A DNA stretch of 26,070 nt from Chloroflexota bacterium (GTDB lineage Bacteria > Chloroflexota > UBA6077 > JADZDV01), in assembly GCA_020850915.1 (NCBI GenBank), contig JADZDV010000098.1, positions 1-26,070 of the forward strand, written 5' to 3'. The notes beneath the pieces were generated by a model. It worked only from the letters and a program-made list of their open reading frames with translations. It did not search any database and was not told where the DNA came from. Within the stretch, counting starts at the first letter, position 1. Every line of letters starts with the position of its first letter. Below are positions 14,470-26,034 of this stretch, piece after piece. The position numbers and the translations under genes were made by a program.

Positions 14470-14484
14470 GCAGGCGTCCGTCGC

Positions 14485-15279
14485 ATGAACCCGTTCCCAA
14501 TCGATGCGTACGCGTACGGGAATCGACTGAGCACGGCGCACCCTGGCGAGAAGCTCCTCTTCGCAGGCGCCACGCTCCTGATCTGTCTCGGCGCGCAATC
14601 GGTGGTCGTCTCCCTGCTCGTCCTGCTACTGATGCTGCTGACCCTGCGTCTTGGAGCGGGAATTCCCTACCCGGCGATCTGGTCGTTCTGGCAGACGCCG
14701 CTGGCGTTCATCCTGATGAGCGCGTTGACGCTGGCCGTCGTCGGTGTTTCGGCGGACACGCGCGGCATCCTGGCAGCCGTTCCGATCGGGCCGTGGCAAC
14801 TGGGCATCACGGAGCCGAGCCTCCGCGAGGCGATCCGCGTCTTCGCCGTCTCGCTGGCCTCCGTCTCGGCCGGGCTGTTCCTCTCACTGACGACGCCCCT
14901 CGTTGATCTGACCGATCAGCTTCGCCGTTGGCACGTGCCAGCCCTGTTCGTGGAGCTGATGGTGCTGGTCTACCGCTTCGTGTTCGTCCTGCTGGAGACG
15001 GTCCAGGCGATCCACACAGCGCAGGACGCGCGGCTGGGGTACAGCTCCTGGCCGCGAGCCTTCCGCTCGCTCGGATCTCTCACCGCGGCGCTGTATGGGC
15101 GGGCGCACGCCCGCGCCGCGGCGTTGTTTGTGGCGCTGAGCGCCAGGGGCTATACGGGTGAGCTGCAGGTGCTGGTCGAGCGCCGGCCCTGGTCGCGAAC
15201 GCGCCTCGTGCTGATCGGTGCCACGGAGGCGCTGCTGCTGGCAGCGGCCGTCGCCACCTGGCTGACGGGGGGCGCATGA
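14485..15279 (+). CDS. cbiQ: ECF transporter transmembrane coupling subunit CbiQ
   Basis: This 264-residue T component couples the metal-binding subunit to the ATPase. It starts with MNPFPIDAYAYGNRLSTAHPGEKLL, the usual CbiQ opening. Hydrophobic segments come next, and the cytoplasmic coupling helices carry the two family motifs, ARLGY (about residue 180) and ARGYTG (about 216). Length is normal. The stop codon TGA overlaps the ATG of cbiO (ATGA at 15276-15279), indicating translational coupling. A GTCCGTCGC-type spacer gives only a weak SD, so translation may also depend on the gene before it. Confidence 0.93.
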   Translation: MNPFPIDAYAYGNRLSTAHPGEKLLFAGATLLICLGAQSVVVSLLVLLLMLLTLRLGAGIPYPAIWSFWQTPLAFILMSALTLAVVGVSADTRGILAAVPIGPWQLGITEPSLREAIRVFAVSLASVSAGLFLSLTTPLVDLTDQLRRWHVPALFVELMVLVYRFVFVLLETVQAIHTAQDARLGYSSWPRAFRSLGSLTAALYGRAHARAAALFVALSARGYTGELQVLVERRPWSRTRLVLIGATEALLLAAAVATWLTGGA

Positions 15280-16163
15280 TCGAGCAGGCGCTGGAGGCCC
15301 CGGTCCCTGACATCACCGAGTCGCCGGTCCTCGAGGCCTCAGACGTGACGTTCGCCTATCCGGCCGGTCCGGTGGCGCTGCGCAATCTCTCGATCGCGGT
15401 GCCGCGAGGCCGCCGGGTGGCCATCCTCGGGCTGAACGGAAGCGGCAAGTCCACCCTGCTGCTACATTTCATCGGCATCCTGCGGCCAGATCGCGGCGCG
15501 ATCCGGCTGGACGGCGAGCCGATCGGCTACCGGCGAGCGCAGCTTGCCGCCCTGCGCCGCCGGGTCGGTCTGGTCTTCCAGGATCCCGATTCGCAGCTCT
15601 TCGCCGCCAGCGTCCGCCAGGACATCTCGTTCGGCCCGCTCAACCTCGGCTGGAGCGAGGCGGTGGTGCGGCAGCGCGTGGAGGAGGCGATCGACCAGGC
15701 CCATATCGGCCCGCTGGCCGATCGCCCAACCCACATGCTGAGCGGTGGGGAGAAGAAGCGGGTGGCCATCGCCGGGATCCTCGCGATGCAGCCGGAGGTG
15801 ATCCTGGCCGACGAGCCAACGGCCGGGCTCGATCTGGAATCGACAGCCAGGCTGATGACGCTGCTCAACGAGTTGCACGCGCTGGGACGGACAATCCTCA
15901 TCTCGACGCACGACGTCGAGTTCGCGCTGGGCTGGGCGGACTGGCTGTACGTGCTGCACGCCGGCCAGCTCGTTGCCGCCGGCGAGCCGACCCGAGTGCT
16001 GGTGAGCCAGGACGAGCTGGAGCGGGCCCACCTCGTGCAGCCGGTCGTCCTCCAGGCGTTTTCGCTCCTCCGGGCTCGGGGGATGATTGACCGCGACGCG
16101 CCACCACCGCGCACCGTTCACGAGCTGGTGTCGCTCGTGTCGGAGAGGGGAGCTTGCCGATGA
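15276..16163 (+). CDS. cbiO: ECF transporter ATPase CbiO
   Basis: This 295-residue ABC ATPase powers the Co/Ni importer. All nucleotide-binding motifs are intact: Walker A GLNGSGKST (52-60), Q-loop FQDPDSQLF (101-109) of the ECF-ATPase type, signature LSGGEKKR (155-162), Walker B VILADEP with E180, and H212 in STHDVEF. A single ATPase would act as a homodimer. The ATG overlaps the cbiQ stop, and the gene's TGA overlaps the ATG of fur (16160-16163). Confidence 0.95.
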   Translation: MIEQALEAPVPDITESPVLEASDVTFAYPAGPVALRNLSIAVPRGRRVAILGLNGSGKSTLLLHFIGILRPDRGAIRLDGEPIGYRRAQLAALRRRVGLVFQDPDSQLFAASVRQDISFGPLNLGWSEAVVRQRVEEAIDQAHIGPLADRPTHMLSGGEKKRVAIAGILAMQPEVILADEPTAGLDLESTARLMTLLNELHALGRTILISTHDVEFALGWADWLYVLHAGQLVAAGEPTRVLVSQDELERAHLVQPVVLQAFSLLRARGMIDRDAPPPRTVHELVSLVSERGACR

Positions 16164-16609
16164 GTCACCACACGCTCGCGGAGGTCGTCACACCGGGGAC
16201 CCGCCTGACCTGGCAGCGCCAGGTGATCTGGAACACGCTGCACCAGAGCGAGGAACACCTCAGCGCAGAGGCGATCCGAGACCGGATCGCCTCTGCGCTG
16301 CCGAGCGCCAACCTGCCAACGATCTACCGCAACCTCGCCACCCTGAAGGAGATGGGGCTGATCCAGGAGCTGCACATCGCGGACAGCCCGGTGCGTTTCG
16401 AGGCGATCGTGCACAGCCTGGAGCATCCCCACCTGGTCTGCCGCGATTGCGGCCACGTCGAGCACCCGGAGGCTCGCGCTCTCTCGGCGGCCGTGAAGGC
16501 CGCGGCGCTGGCGAGCGGCTTCGGGCAGCCGAGCGCCGGCGTGATCGTCTACGGTGCCTGTCAAGCGTGCCTGGGTGCGAGCGTCCTGCGAGCCGCTGAC
16601 CACGGGTAG
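16160..16609 (+). CDS. Fur-family metal-responsive repressor
   Basis: This 149-residue regulator has the N-terminal winged helix with recognition segment LPTIYRNLATLKEMGLI (about 52-68). The C-terminal dimerisation domain holds metal ligands H85, H89 and H91, with structural zinc cysteines C94/C97 (CRDC) and C134/C137 (CQAC). ATG 16160 overlaps the cbiO stop (ATGA) and has GGGGA eight bases upstream; a TTG at 16154 is less likely. As the last gene of the uptake operon it probably represses that operon when metal is plentiful. Whether it senses Ni/Co (Nur-like), Zn (Zur-like) or Fe cannot be decided from sequence. Confidence 0.93.
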   Translation: MSHHTLAEVVTPGTRLTWQRQVIWNTLHQSEEHLSAEAIRDRIASALPSANLPTIYRNLATLKEMGLIQELHIADSPVRFEAIVHSLEHPHLVCRDCGHVEHPEARALSAAVKAAALASGFGQPSAGVIVYGACQACLGASVLRAADHG

Positions 16610-17056
16610 GTCCCGCACCGCGGACAAGCTCCTCTTCGGCTGCCAGCCGGCTCGGTGACGTGGTGCGCGGTGCTCACTCTCTGACCTCTGACGGTCACAC
16701 CGGACCGCGAACGCCCCGGTCGGACATCGACCGGGGCGTTCGCCTGGCAGACACTTCTGAGGCGCCCGCGGACCGGGCGCCGGGGATCGGCCGCCGGTTC
16801 CTTCCCATCGCTCTTGCCGCTGGTCACCGTGATCTTGCGCCGCCTGGTGGTTTCGCTCTTCGGGATGGCCGGGCGCGACAAGCCGTGCTCGCGGGTCGCG
16901 GTCGGCGACAGCAGCGACTGAACGTACCCGTTCCTCCACTTCACACCGCGCTCACGGTCCGGTAGCCTGAACACGTCCCGGCCGGGCAGGATTTCGCGGT
17001 TTTCCGGATAATGGGTATTCCGAGCACCCGCCGGAAGGCCGGGGCTACGCTGTCGC
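16610..17056. other. Gene-free spacer between fur and the SNF2 gene
   Basis: No convincing gene was found; open frames on both strands give unrecognised Arg-rich translations. A perfect 15-bp hairpin lies at 16707-16743. GATAAT at 17007-17012, about 45 bases before the SNF2 start, could be a -10 element, but no matching -35 was seen. Confidence 0.4.
16707..16743 (+). terminator. Perfect 15-bp hairpin, probable terminator of the cbi-fur operon
   Basis: GCGAACGCCCCGGTC (16707-16721) pairs without mismatch with GACCGGGGCGTTCGC (16729-16743) around a 7-nt loop, 98 bases after the fur stop. It lacks a T-run, as is common in very GC-rich genomes, so intrinsic termination is likely but not certain. 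Confidence 0.6.
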
Positions 17057-20425
<3,369 letters not shown>

Positions 20426-20455
<30 letters not shown>

Positions 20456-20526
20456 TGCACTGCTGCCCGCTGCGCCAGGAGGACGGCTCCGGGCTGCTCC
20501 GGAGCGAGGCGCTGGTGTGCGAGTGA
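20426..20526 (+). repeat. Direct duplication of the SNF2 C-terminal codons and stop
   Basis: The last 30 bases of the SNF2 gene (20426-20455, encoding LRNEALVGE and TGA) recur at 20497-20526 with three differences (LRSEALVCE and TGA), 71 bases downstream. The second copy lies in the 86-base spacer before the SWIM gene and has no start of its own. Confidence 0.75.
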
Positions 20527-20541
20527 GGCGGGAGGCTGCCG

Positions 20542-21354
20542 ATGCCGCGGAGTGAGCTGGGCGCAACCTGGTGGGCGCAGCGCTGGGTGGGCGCGCTCGA
20601 GGCGATCGGCTGGCACACCCGGCTCTCGCGCGGCCGGACGTATGCCCGCACCGGGCGGGTGGTGTCGATCAAGATCACGCCCGGTCTGGTGGCCGCCCGC
20701 GTGCGCGGATCGCGCCCCACGCCCTATCGCACGACGATCAAGCTTCAACCGCTGGACGAGGCGGCCTGGATCGCGGTGTTCGACCGCCTCGCCCAGCAGG
20801 CAGCCTACGCCGCGCGGCTGCTGGCCAGGGAGATGCCGCGCGATATCAACGAGGTGTTCGAGGCGGAGGGCGTCTCGCTCTTCCCGCGCTCCGGCGCCGA
20901 GCTGGTCAGCGAATGCTCCTGTCCTGACTGGGAGAACCCTTGTAAGCACATTGCCGCCGTCCACTACGTGCTCGGCACGCAGCTCGACCACGATCCATTC
21001 GTGCTGTTCGAGCTTCGCGGGAAGAGTCGAGAGCGTGTGCTCCAGGCGTTGCGCGAGCGGCGCAGCTTCGCAGCCGCTCCGGAGACCCCGCCCGAGCGGG
21101 CTGAGGAGACGGGGGCGCGGGGCGACCCGCCGCTGGAGATGGTCCTGGACCGCTTCTGGCAGGCGGGGCCAGAGCTGGCCGACGTCCGCTTCGAGCTCCG
21201 GCCGCCCCGGGTCCCGTATTCGATCCTGAAGCGGCTCGGGCCGGTGGTAGGACCGCCAGATGGTCGCGCCTCCGATCCGGAGCTGGCGGTGCTGTACGAG
21301 CGGGTCAGTCGCCGGGCCCTCGGCGCGGCGCTGGAGGGGGCTGAGGGAACGTAG
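20542..21354 (+). CDS. SWIM zinc-finger protein, partner of the SNF2 protein
   Basis: This 270-residue protein begins with WWAQRWVGALEAIG and RGRTYARTGRVVSI, typical of bacterial SWIM proteins encoded beside SNF2 helicases. The SWIM zinc site is C125-x-C127, C134-x-H136 (CSCPDWENPCKH), a module that binds DNA or proteins. The C-terminal half is Arg/Pro-rich and less conserved. GGGAGG six bases before the ATG supports the start. It very likely acts with the preceding translocase, perhaps as a targeting subunit, but the process served by the pair is not established here. Confidence 0.92.
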   Translation: MPRSELGATWWAQRWVGALEAIGWHTRLSRGRTYARTGRVVSIKITPGLVAARVRGSRPTPYRTTIKLQPLDEAAWIAVFDRLAQQAAYAARLLAREMPRDINEVFEAEGVSLFPRSGAELVSECSCPDWENPCKHIAAVHYVLGTQLDHDPFVLFELRGKSRERVLQALRERRSFAAAPETPPERAEETGARGDPPLEMVLDRFWQAGPELADVRFELRPPRVPYSILKRLGPVVGPPDGRASDPELAVLYERVSRRALGAALEGAEGT

Positions 21355-21357
21355 GCT

Positions 21358-21522
21358 GGGAGGACCAAGGACTCGAAGGTCTCAAGAGACCGGAAGGACT
21401 CAAAGGACCGAGACCGCGGGCCGAGACCGGGGTCGGGACCGGGGTCGGGATCGGACCCTGTCCAGAGCGGGGGCCGGGACTGGGGCCGGAGCGGGGGCGA
21501 GGGCTGGGACGTGGGCGGTGGG
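21358..21522. repeat. Purine/G-rich low-complexity spacer with G-quadruplex potential
   Basis: First comes a stretch of degenerate AAGGACTC/AGGACC-like repeats (21358-21415). It is followed by GGGTC/GGGACC repeats (about 21427-21452) and then many G-runs of three to five bases at 21469-21522. The segment lies between two convergent genes. On the plus strand the G-runs are spaced closely enough to form G-quadruplexes. Confidence 0.55.
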
Positions 21523-22368
21523 TCAGTTGAGGCGGGCGGCGTCGTGGACGCCGGGCTCGTCAGCGAGCTGGAGCTGGGTGACGTCCAGCCAGAGCGGCGG
21601 CGCGTACGCCCCGCCGGGCGGGGCCGCGCGAACGTCGCTGGCGCTCGTCGCCCGCTGACCGACTAGCACGAGCTCCGGTACCAGGGTGGCTAGCTCCGTC
21701 AGGTAGTACACCTCGCGCAAGTCGCGGACGACGTTGCCGTGGGAAAGCGCTTCGCGGATACCGGCCAGGCCGTGATACGCGGCGCGGGCGATCCGGAGAC
21801 CCTTCAGCACCGCCTTGCGCGTCACCCGGGAGACGAGCGCCCGCTGGAGACGCGGGTACTTGTGGCCGAGCAGCAGGCCGCTCATCGTCCGGCCCGCTTC
21901 GAGGGCGGCGTGGAGGTAGATGGCGTCCCGGCGGCCGGCGTAGCGACGAATGAGGTTGGCCGCCTCTTTCTCGCGGCCCCAGATGATCGCCCGCGCCAGG
22001 GCGTCCGCCTGGCGGTCGCGCTGCACCTGGCGGGCGTCGAGCTGAAAGGCCGGCTGGCCGTTCCCTCTGCGTGTCCGCCGCGGCTCGAGGATCGTTCCGA
22101 ACGGCCGGTCAGCGTGGCCGAGCAGGATGTGCGCCGCGGTGTGGACGAAGAGATACACCTTCTCGGCGTCCGTGGCGTCCTCGGCGACGACGAGCGACTT
22201 CGCCGCGCTTGGGCGGCGCGCCGTCACCAGATAGCCCAGCAGGTCGGACAGCTCCTCCGTGGACACGGTCACCCGGAAATGGTCGTGGAGATAGGCTGTC
22301 AGCTCGTCGCTCATCGCGCGGTAGAGCTGTGGCAGGCTGTCCACCACCAGGTGGGGAGCGGTCACCAT
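21523..22368 (-). CDS. ImmA/IrrE (DUF955)-like protein with degenerate HExxH motif
   Basis: This 281-residue protein resembles the ImmA/IrrE/COG2856 metallopeptidase group. It has VYLFVHTAAHILLGHAD (71-87) and, 42 residues after the second His, RQADALARAIIWG, which matches the family's downstream helix with the third metal ligand (D122 here). The catalytic glutamate of HExxH is Thr77, so it may bind metal but probably does not cleave as usual. The C-terminal 130 residues are helical and not recognised. Its ATG overlaps the stop of the upstream gene (ATGGTGA), so the two are made together. The last codons lie at the edge of the G-rich spacer. Confidence 0.7.
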   Translation of the reverse strand: MVTAPHLVVDSLPQLYRAMSDELTAYLHDHFRVTVSTEELSDLLGYLVTARRPSAAKSLVVAEDATDAEKVYLFVHTAAHILLGHADRPFGTILEPRRTRRGNGQPAFQLDARQVQRDRQADALARAIIWGREKEAANLIRRYAGRRDAIYLHAALEAGRTMSGLLLGHKYPRLQRALVSRVTRKAVLKGLRIARAAYHGLAGIREALSHGNVVRDLREVYYLTELATLVPELVLVGQRATSASDVRAAPPGGAYAPPLWLDVTQLQLADEPGVHDAARLN

Positions 22369-22793
22369 TCCCGGCTCTCCAGCCAGGACTTGAGGCAGCG
22401 CTCCAGAACCTGCTTGAGGTCTGAGCTCTGGCCGAGCTGCCGGGAGAGGACCTCGATCTCAGAGAGCGCAAGCTGGGCAAAGCGGGGCGAGCCCAGAAGG
22501 TTTTCCAGCACCACGCGGCCCAGCTCGATCACCTGGTCTGGCGAGCGCACCTCGTCACAGCCATGCAGCATGACGGCCAGCCCGAAGAGGAACGCCTCGT
22601 GGGCCGTGTCGAGCACGCGCACACTTTCGACCTTCTCGTTGGCCACGCGGTACAACCAGAGGCCGTCCACGTCCACCTCGCCGTTCGTGACGCGCGAGAT
22701 GTAGCGCGCCAGCCGGCCGTAGCTCGTCTGCCCGCGCAGGCGCGTCACGGCATCGGCAAATCGCTCCGGGTCGAGCAGTTGCATGGCGTCCAT
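22362..22793 (-). CDS. Putative HTH (XRE-like) partner of the ImmA-like protein
   Basis: This 143-residue all-helical-looking protein has TSYGRLARYISRVTNG followed by LWLYRVANEKVESV (about 23-58), which resembles the helix-turn-helix part of XRE regulators (YxxLA......LYRIExGK). The remaining residues are amphipathic helices with a single cysteine pair far apart (C79, C133). The gene overlaps the ImmA-like gene by seven bases, an arrangement typical of XRE-ImmA regulator/antirepressor or toxin-antitoxin pairs. ATG at 22793 has no Shine-Dalgarno; ATG at 22784 (codon 4) is the alternative, or the mRNA is leaderless. The HTH assignment is by eye and uncertain. Confidence 0.6.
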   Translation of the reverse strand: MDAMQLLDPERFADAVTRLRGQTSYGRLARYISRVTNGEVDVDGLWLYRVANEKVESVRVLDTAHEAFLFGLAVMLHGCDEVRSPDQVIELGRVVLENLLGSPRFAQLALSEIEVLSRQLGQSSDLKQVLERCLKSWLESREW

Positions 22794-23100
22794 TGTAGTC
22801 CGTATCGCCGGAGCGGCAATACACGCGTGAAAGACACGTGCGCGTATCGCGCGCGAAACGCCGGGTGGCGTGCAGGCATGAGCGAACCCGCCGCGTCTTC
22901 ACGTCTCGCCCGAATCAGAACGACCGGGTGGAGAGCCATGAGCGCCGGTCAGCCTGACGAAGGTGGCAAATCCGGTCGAGCGCGCTACCCCATAGCCGCG
23001 GCGGGGCGCGCACCGCGCGCCATCGCCCCTTTGAGTAGTGCTCTCGACCGGGGTGCAGTGCGCACCCTGTCCGAGCTGCGCGTCGGGCATTCCATCCTAT
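22794..23100. other. Gene-free spacer between the HTH gene and the ATPase gene
   Basis: No gene recognised. The region must hold the promoter of the HTH/ImmA-like pair near 22800-22840. GGGTGC/GCACCC (23051-23067, 5-nt loop) forms a 6-bp hairpin 34 bases after the ATPase stop and could terminate that transcript. Several short CG-rich self-complementary stretches (for example GCGCGC near 22850) are also present. Confidence 0.35.
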
Positions 23101-25815
23101 CTACGGGCCCATGATGGGTCTGGTGTGGTCAGCGGAGCCGACCGCGTGGAGGGAGAGCTTGACCAGCTCGGCGCCGAGGAGGGGGAGGGGGAGCAGGAGG
23201 GCGGTAATGAGCCAGGCGGCGGGGTCGAGGGGGTGAGTCTGGGCGACGAGGCGGCCAGGCGGGGTATAGAGCATCAGCAGGAGGAGTGCGAGGGCGGAGA
23301 AGACCGCCAGCAGGAGGGTTGGATTCGAGGCCGGAGGGAGCCGGAGGCTGCTGGCGAGGGTGGAACGCTGGGCCCAGGCGATGCCGAGGTGGGCCAGGAC
23401 GAGGGTCACGAAGGCCGCGCTCTGAGCGGCGGCGAGGTCGTCCGGCCGGCGCGCGAGGGCGGACGTGAAGGCGACGAGGGTTGCGAGCGCGAGGAGCAGG
23501 CTCGGTACGACGATCAGGGGGACCGTCCAGCGGGGCAGGAACGACTCGCCGGCAGCGCGGGGCGGCGCGGCCATGACGTCACGCTCACGAGGCTCACGCC
23601 CCAGGCCGATGGCCGGCAGGGCGTCGGTGAAGAGGTTGATCCAGAGGATCTGGATCGGCAGGAGGGGGAGAGGGAGGCCGAGGAGCATCGCGGCGAAGAG
23701 GACCATGATCTCGCCCAGGTTGCCTGAGAGCAGGTAGAGCACCGTCTTGCGCAGGTTGGCGTAGATGGTGCGGCCCTCTTCGACCGCGGAGGCGATCGTG
23801 GCGAAGTTGTCGTCGGCCAGGACCATGTCCGCTGCCTCCTTGGCGACGGCGGTGCCGCGGATGCCCATGGCGATGCCGATGTCCGCCAGGCGCAGGGATG
23901 GGGCGTCGTTGGCGCCATCGCCGGTCATCGCCACGACATCGCCCTTGCGCTGGAACGCCGCGACGATCCGCATCTTCTGGCGCGGCGCGACGCGGGCAAA
24001 GATGGCGGTGGTCGCAACCGCGCGGCCGAGCGCCCCGTCGTCCAGGGTTTCGAGGTCGGCACCAGTGAGGGTCGCACCGTCGGCGATAGCGAGCTGCCGG
24101 GCGATGGCGCCGGCCGTGGCTGGGTGGTCCCCGGTGATCATCACGACGCGAATGCCGGCCCGACGGCAGGCGGCCAGCGCCGCGTGGACCTCCGGTCTCG
24201 GTGGGTCGAGCAGCCCGACGATGCCCAGCAGCGTCAGGTGCCGGTCCGCGAGCGCCGCCAGCTCGAGGCTCGCGGTGGTCGAGCCATCCCGAGGCAGGGG
24301 TTCACGATCGACGGTACGTTCCGCGATGGCGAGCAGGCGAAGGCCGTCGACGGCTAGCTCCTCCGCCTGTGCGAGCAGGCGGACCCGCTCTTCGGCGTCC
24401 AGACGACGCGGGCCCTGCTCGTCCAGGACCTGGTCGCAGGACGCCAGGACCCGGTCCGGCGCGCCTTTGACGTAGACCACACCGCCATCGCCCTGCCGGT
24501 GGAGGGTGGCCATGCGCTTGCGCTCCGAGCTGAACGGCAGCTCGCCGAGGCGAGGGCGGGCCGCCACCTCGCGGGCCCGGTCGACACCCAGGTCGGCGGC
24601 GAGCCAGAGGAGGGCGCGCTCCGTCGGATCGCCGATGGGCGCTGGCTCCAGTGCGGCGTTGTTGGCGAGGATAGCGGCCCGCGCGAGGCGCTCTAGCCCT
24701 GGAGGGTCTCCACCGGCCCGCCAGCCAGCCGCTGGAGGTTCAGCAGGGTCGATCCGGCGCACGCGCCCATGGAGCAGAATGGCGACGACGCGCATCTCGC
24801 CGCGAGTGAGGGTGCCGGTCTTGTCGCTGCAGACCGTGGTCGTCGCGCCGAGCGCTTCGACCGCTGACAGGCGACGGACGATGGCGCGGCGCGTGGCCAT
24901 GCGCTGGACGCCGATCGCCAGGGTGATGGTGACGACGGCTGGAAGACCCTCCGGGACGGCGGCCACCGCGAGGGTGAGGCCGACGAGGAACATCTCCTGG
25001 AGCGGCTGGCCGCGGAGGAGTCCGAGGGCGAAGACCGCCGCCGAAGCGGCGAGGGCCAGCGCTGAGAGCACCTTGCCGAGCCAGGCGACCTGGCGCGCGA
25101 GGGGCGTCGGCTGGGGCTTCGCGGCGCTGGCGGCGTCTGCGAGGCCGCCCAGTTCGCTGCGCTGACCAGTGGCCGTGACGACGAGCCGTCCGTGGCCGTA
25201 GGTGATGGCGCTGCCGGCAAAGAGCATGTTCGCGCGGCTCGGCAGGGAAGCGTTATCCGGCAGCAGCGCTTCGGCGTCCTTGTCCACGGGCGCCGACTCG
25301 CCCGTCAGGGCGCTCTCGTCCACCTGAAGGGCGACCGCGTCGAGCAGGCGACCGTCAGCGGGCACCAGGTCGCCAGCGCGGACGAGCGTCACATCGCCCG
25401 GCACGAGGTCGGCGGCGGGAACGTCGCGGGCCTCGCCGTCGCGCAGGACGCGGGCATGCGGCGCGGTCATCGCCAGCAGAGCGGTCAGGGCGCGCTCAGC
25501 CCGCGCCTCCTGCGCGGCGCCGATGATCGCGTTGATGACGACGACCAGGAGGATCACACCCCCGTCCAGCAGGTCGCCAATCGCAAAGGAGGCCGCGGCG
25601 GCGACGAGCAGAATGACGATCAGCAGGCTCTGGCTCTGGCGTAGCAGGAGGCGCCAGAAGGAGGGGCGGGCAGCAACGCGCAGGGCGTTCGGGCCGACCT
25701 GGCGCAGCCGTCGCCCCGCTTCCGCCGTCGAGAGCCCTTCCGCTGAGCGGACGCTAAGAGAGGCCAGGACGGCGGTGGCGGGTGCGGCGTGCGGCCGATC
25801 CGGCGTGGTACCCAT
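23101..25815 (-). CDS. P-type ATPase, P2A calcium-transporting type
   Basis: This roughly 904-residue membrane pump exports Ca2+ (or Mn2+) at the cost of ATP. From ATG 25815 the motifs are: actuator TGES (171-174), M4 PEGLPA with E289, the phosphorylation site DKTGTLT with D331, nucleotide-binding KGAPD (450-454), and hinge TGDGANDAP (631-639). M5 carries SGNLGE and M6 carries NLFTD, matching the calcium-coordinating Asn/Glu and Asn/Asp residues of SERCA and PMR1 pumps. About ten membrane segments are visible. Start choice is open: GTG at 25875 and ATG at 25848 are in frame, none has a strong SD, and 25815 fits the family N-terminus best. No metal-binding N-terminal domain is present. Confidence 0.9.
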   Translation of the reverse strand: MGTTPDRPHAAPATAVLASLSVRSAEGLSTAEAGRRLRQVGPNALRVAARPSFWRLLLRQSQSLLIVILLVAAAASFAIGDLLDGGVILLVVVINAIIGAAQEARAERALTALLAMTAPHARVLRDGEARDVPAADLVPGDVTLVRAGDLVPADGRLLDAVALQVDESALTGESAPVDKDAEALLPDNASLPSRANMLFAGSAITYGHGRLVVTATGQRSELGGLADAASAAKPQPTPLARQVAWLGKVLSALALAASAAVFALGLLRGQPLQEMFLVGLTLAVAAVPEGLPAVVTITLAIGVQRMATRRAIVRRLSAVEALGATTTVCSDKTGTLTRGEMRVVAILLHGRVRRIDPAEPPAAGWRAGGDPPGLERLARAAILANNAALEPAPIGDPTERALLWLAADLGVDRAREVAARPRLGELPFSSERKRMATLHRQGDGGVVYVKGAPDRVLASCDQVLDEQGPRRLDAEERVRLLAQAEELAVDGLRLLAIAERTVDREPLPRDGSTTASLELAALADRHLTLLGIVGLLDPPRPEVHAALAACRRAGIRVVMITGDHPATAGAIARQLAIADGATLTGADLETLDDGALGRAVATTAIFARVAPRQKMRIVAAFQRKGDVVAMTGDGANDAPSLRLADIGIAMGIRGTAVAKEAADMVLADDNFATIASAVEEGRTIYANLRKTVLYLLSGNLGEIMVLFAAMLLGLPLPLLPIQILWINLFTDALPAIGLGREPRERDVMAAPPRAAGESFLPRWTVPLIVVPSLLLALATLVAFTSALARRPDDLAAAQSAAFVTLVLAHLGIAWAQRSTLASSLRLPPASNPTLLLAVFSALALLLLMLYTPPGRLVAQTHPLDPAAWLITALLLPLPLLGAELVKLSLHAVGSADHTRPIMGP

Positions 25816-26034
25816 GCGGCAATCATCGCCCGAAACGGTTGCGCTGATCATGGCGCGGAGCCGGCTCCGGCCCACCGGGCAGGCCCACCACTCGACGGAC
25901 CGCCCCGTATGAGAGGGTCGGAGGCTCTTCCCGCCAGGCGAAGTCCAGCTCTCCTGGAGGAGCGAGTCTCAGCCGCGGGTGCGACCGACTTCTGTTGAAG
26001 CCGACCGCGAGGTTTCGAGACGGCCCCTCGAGGG

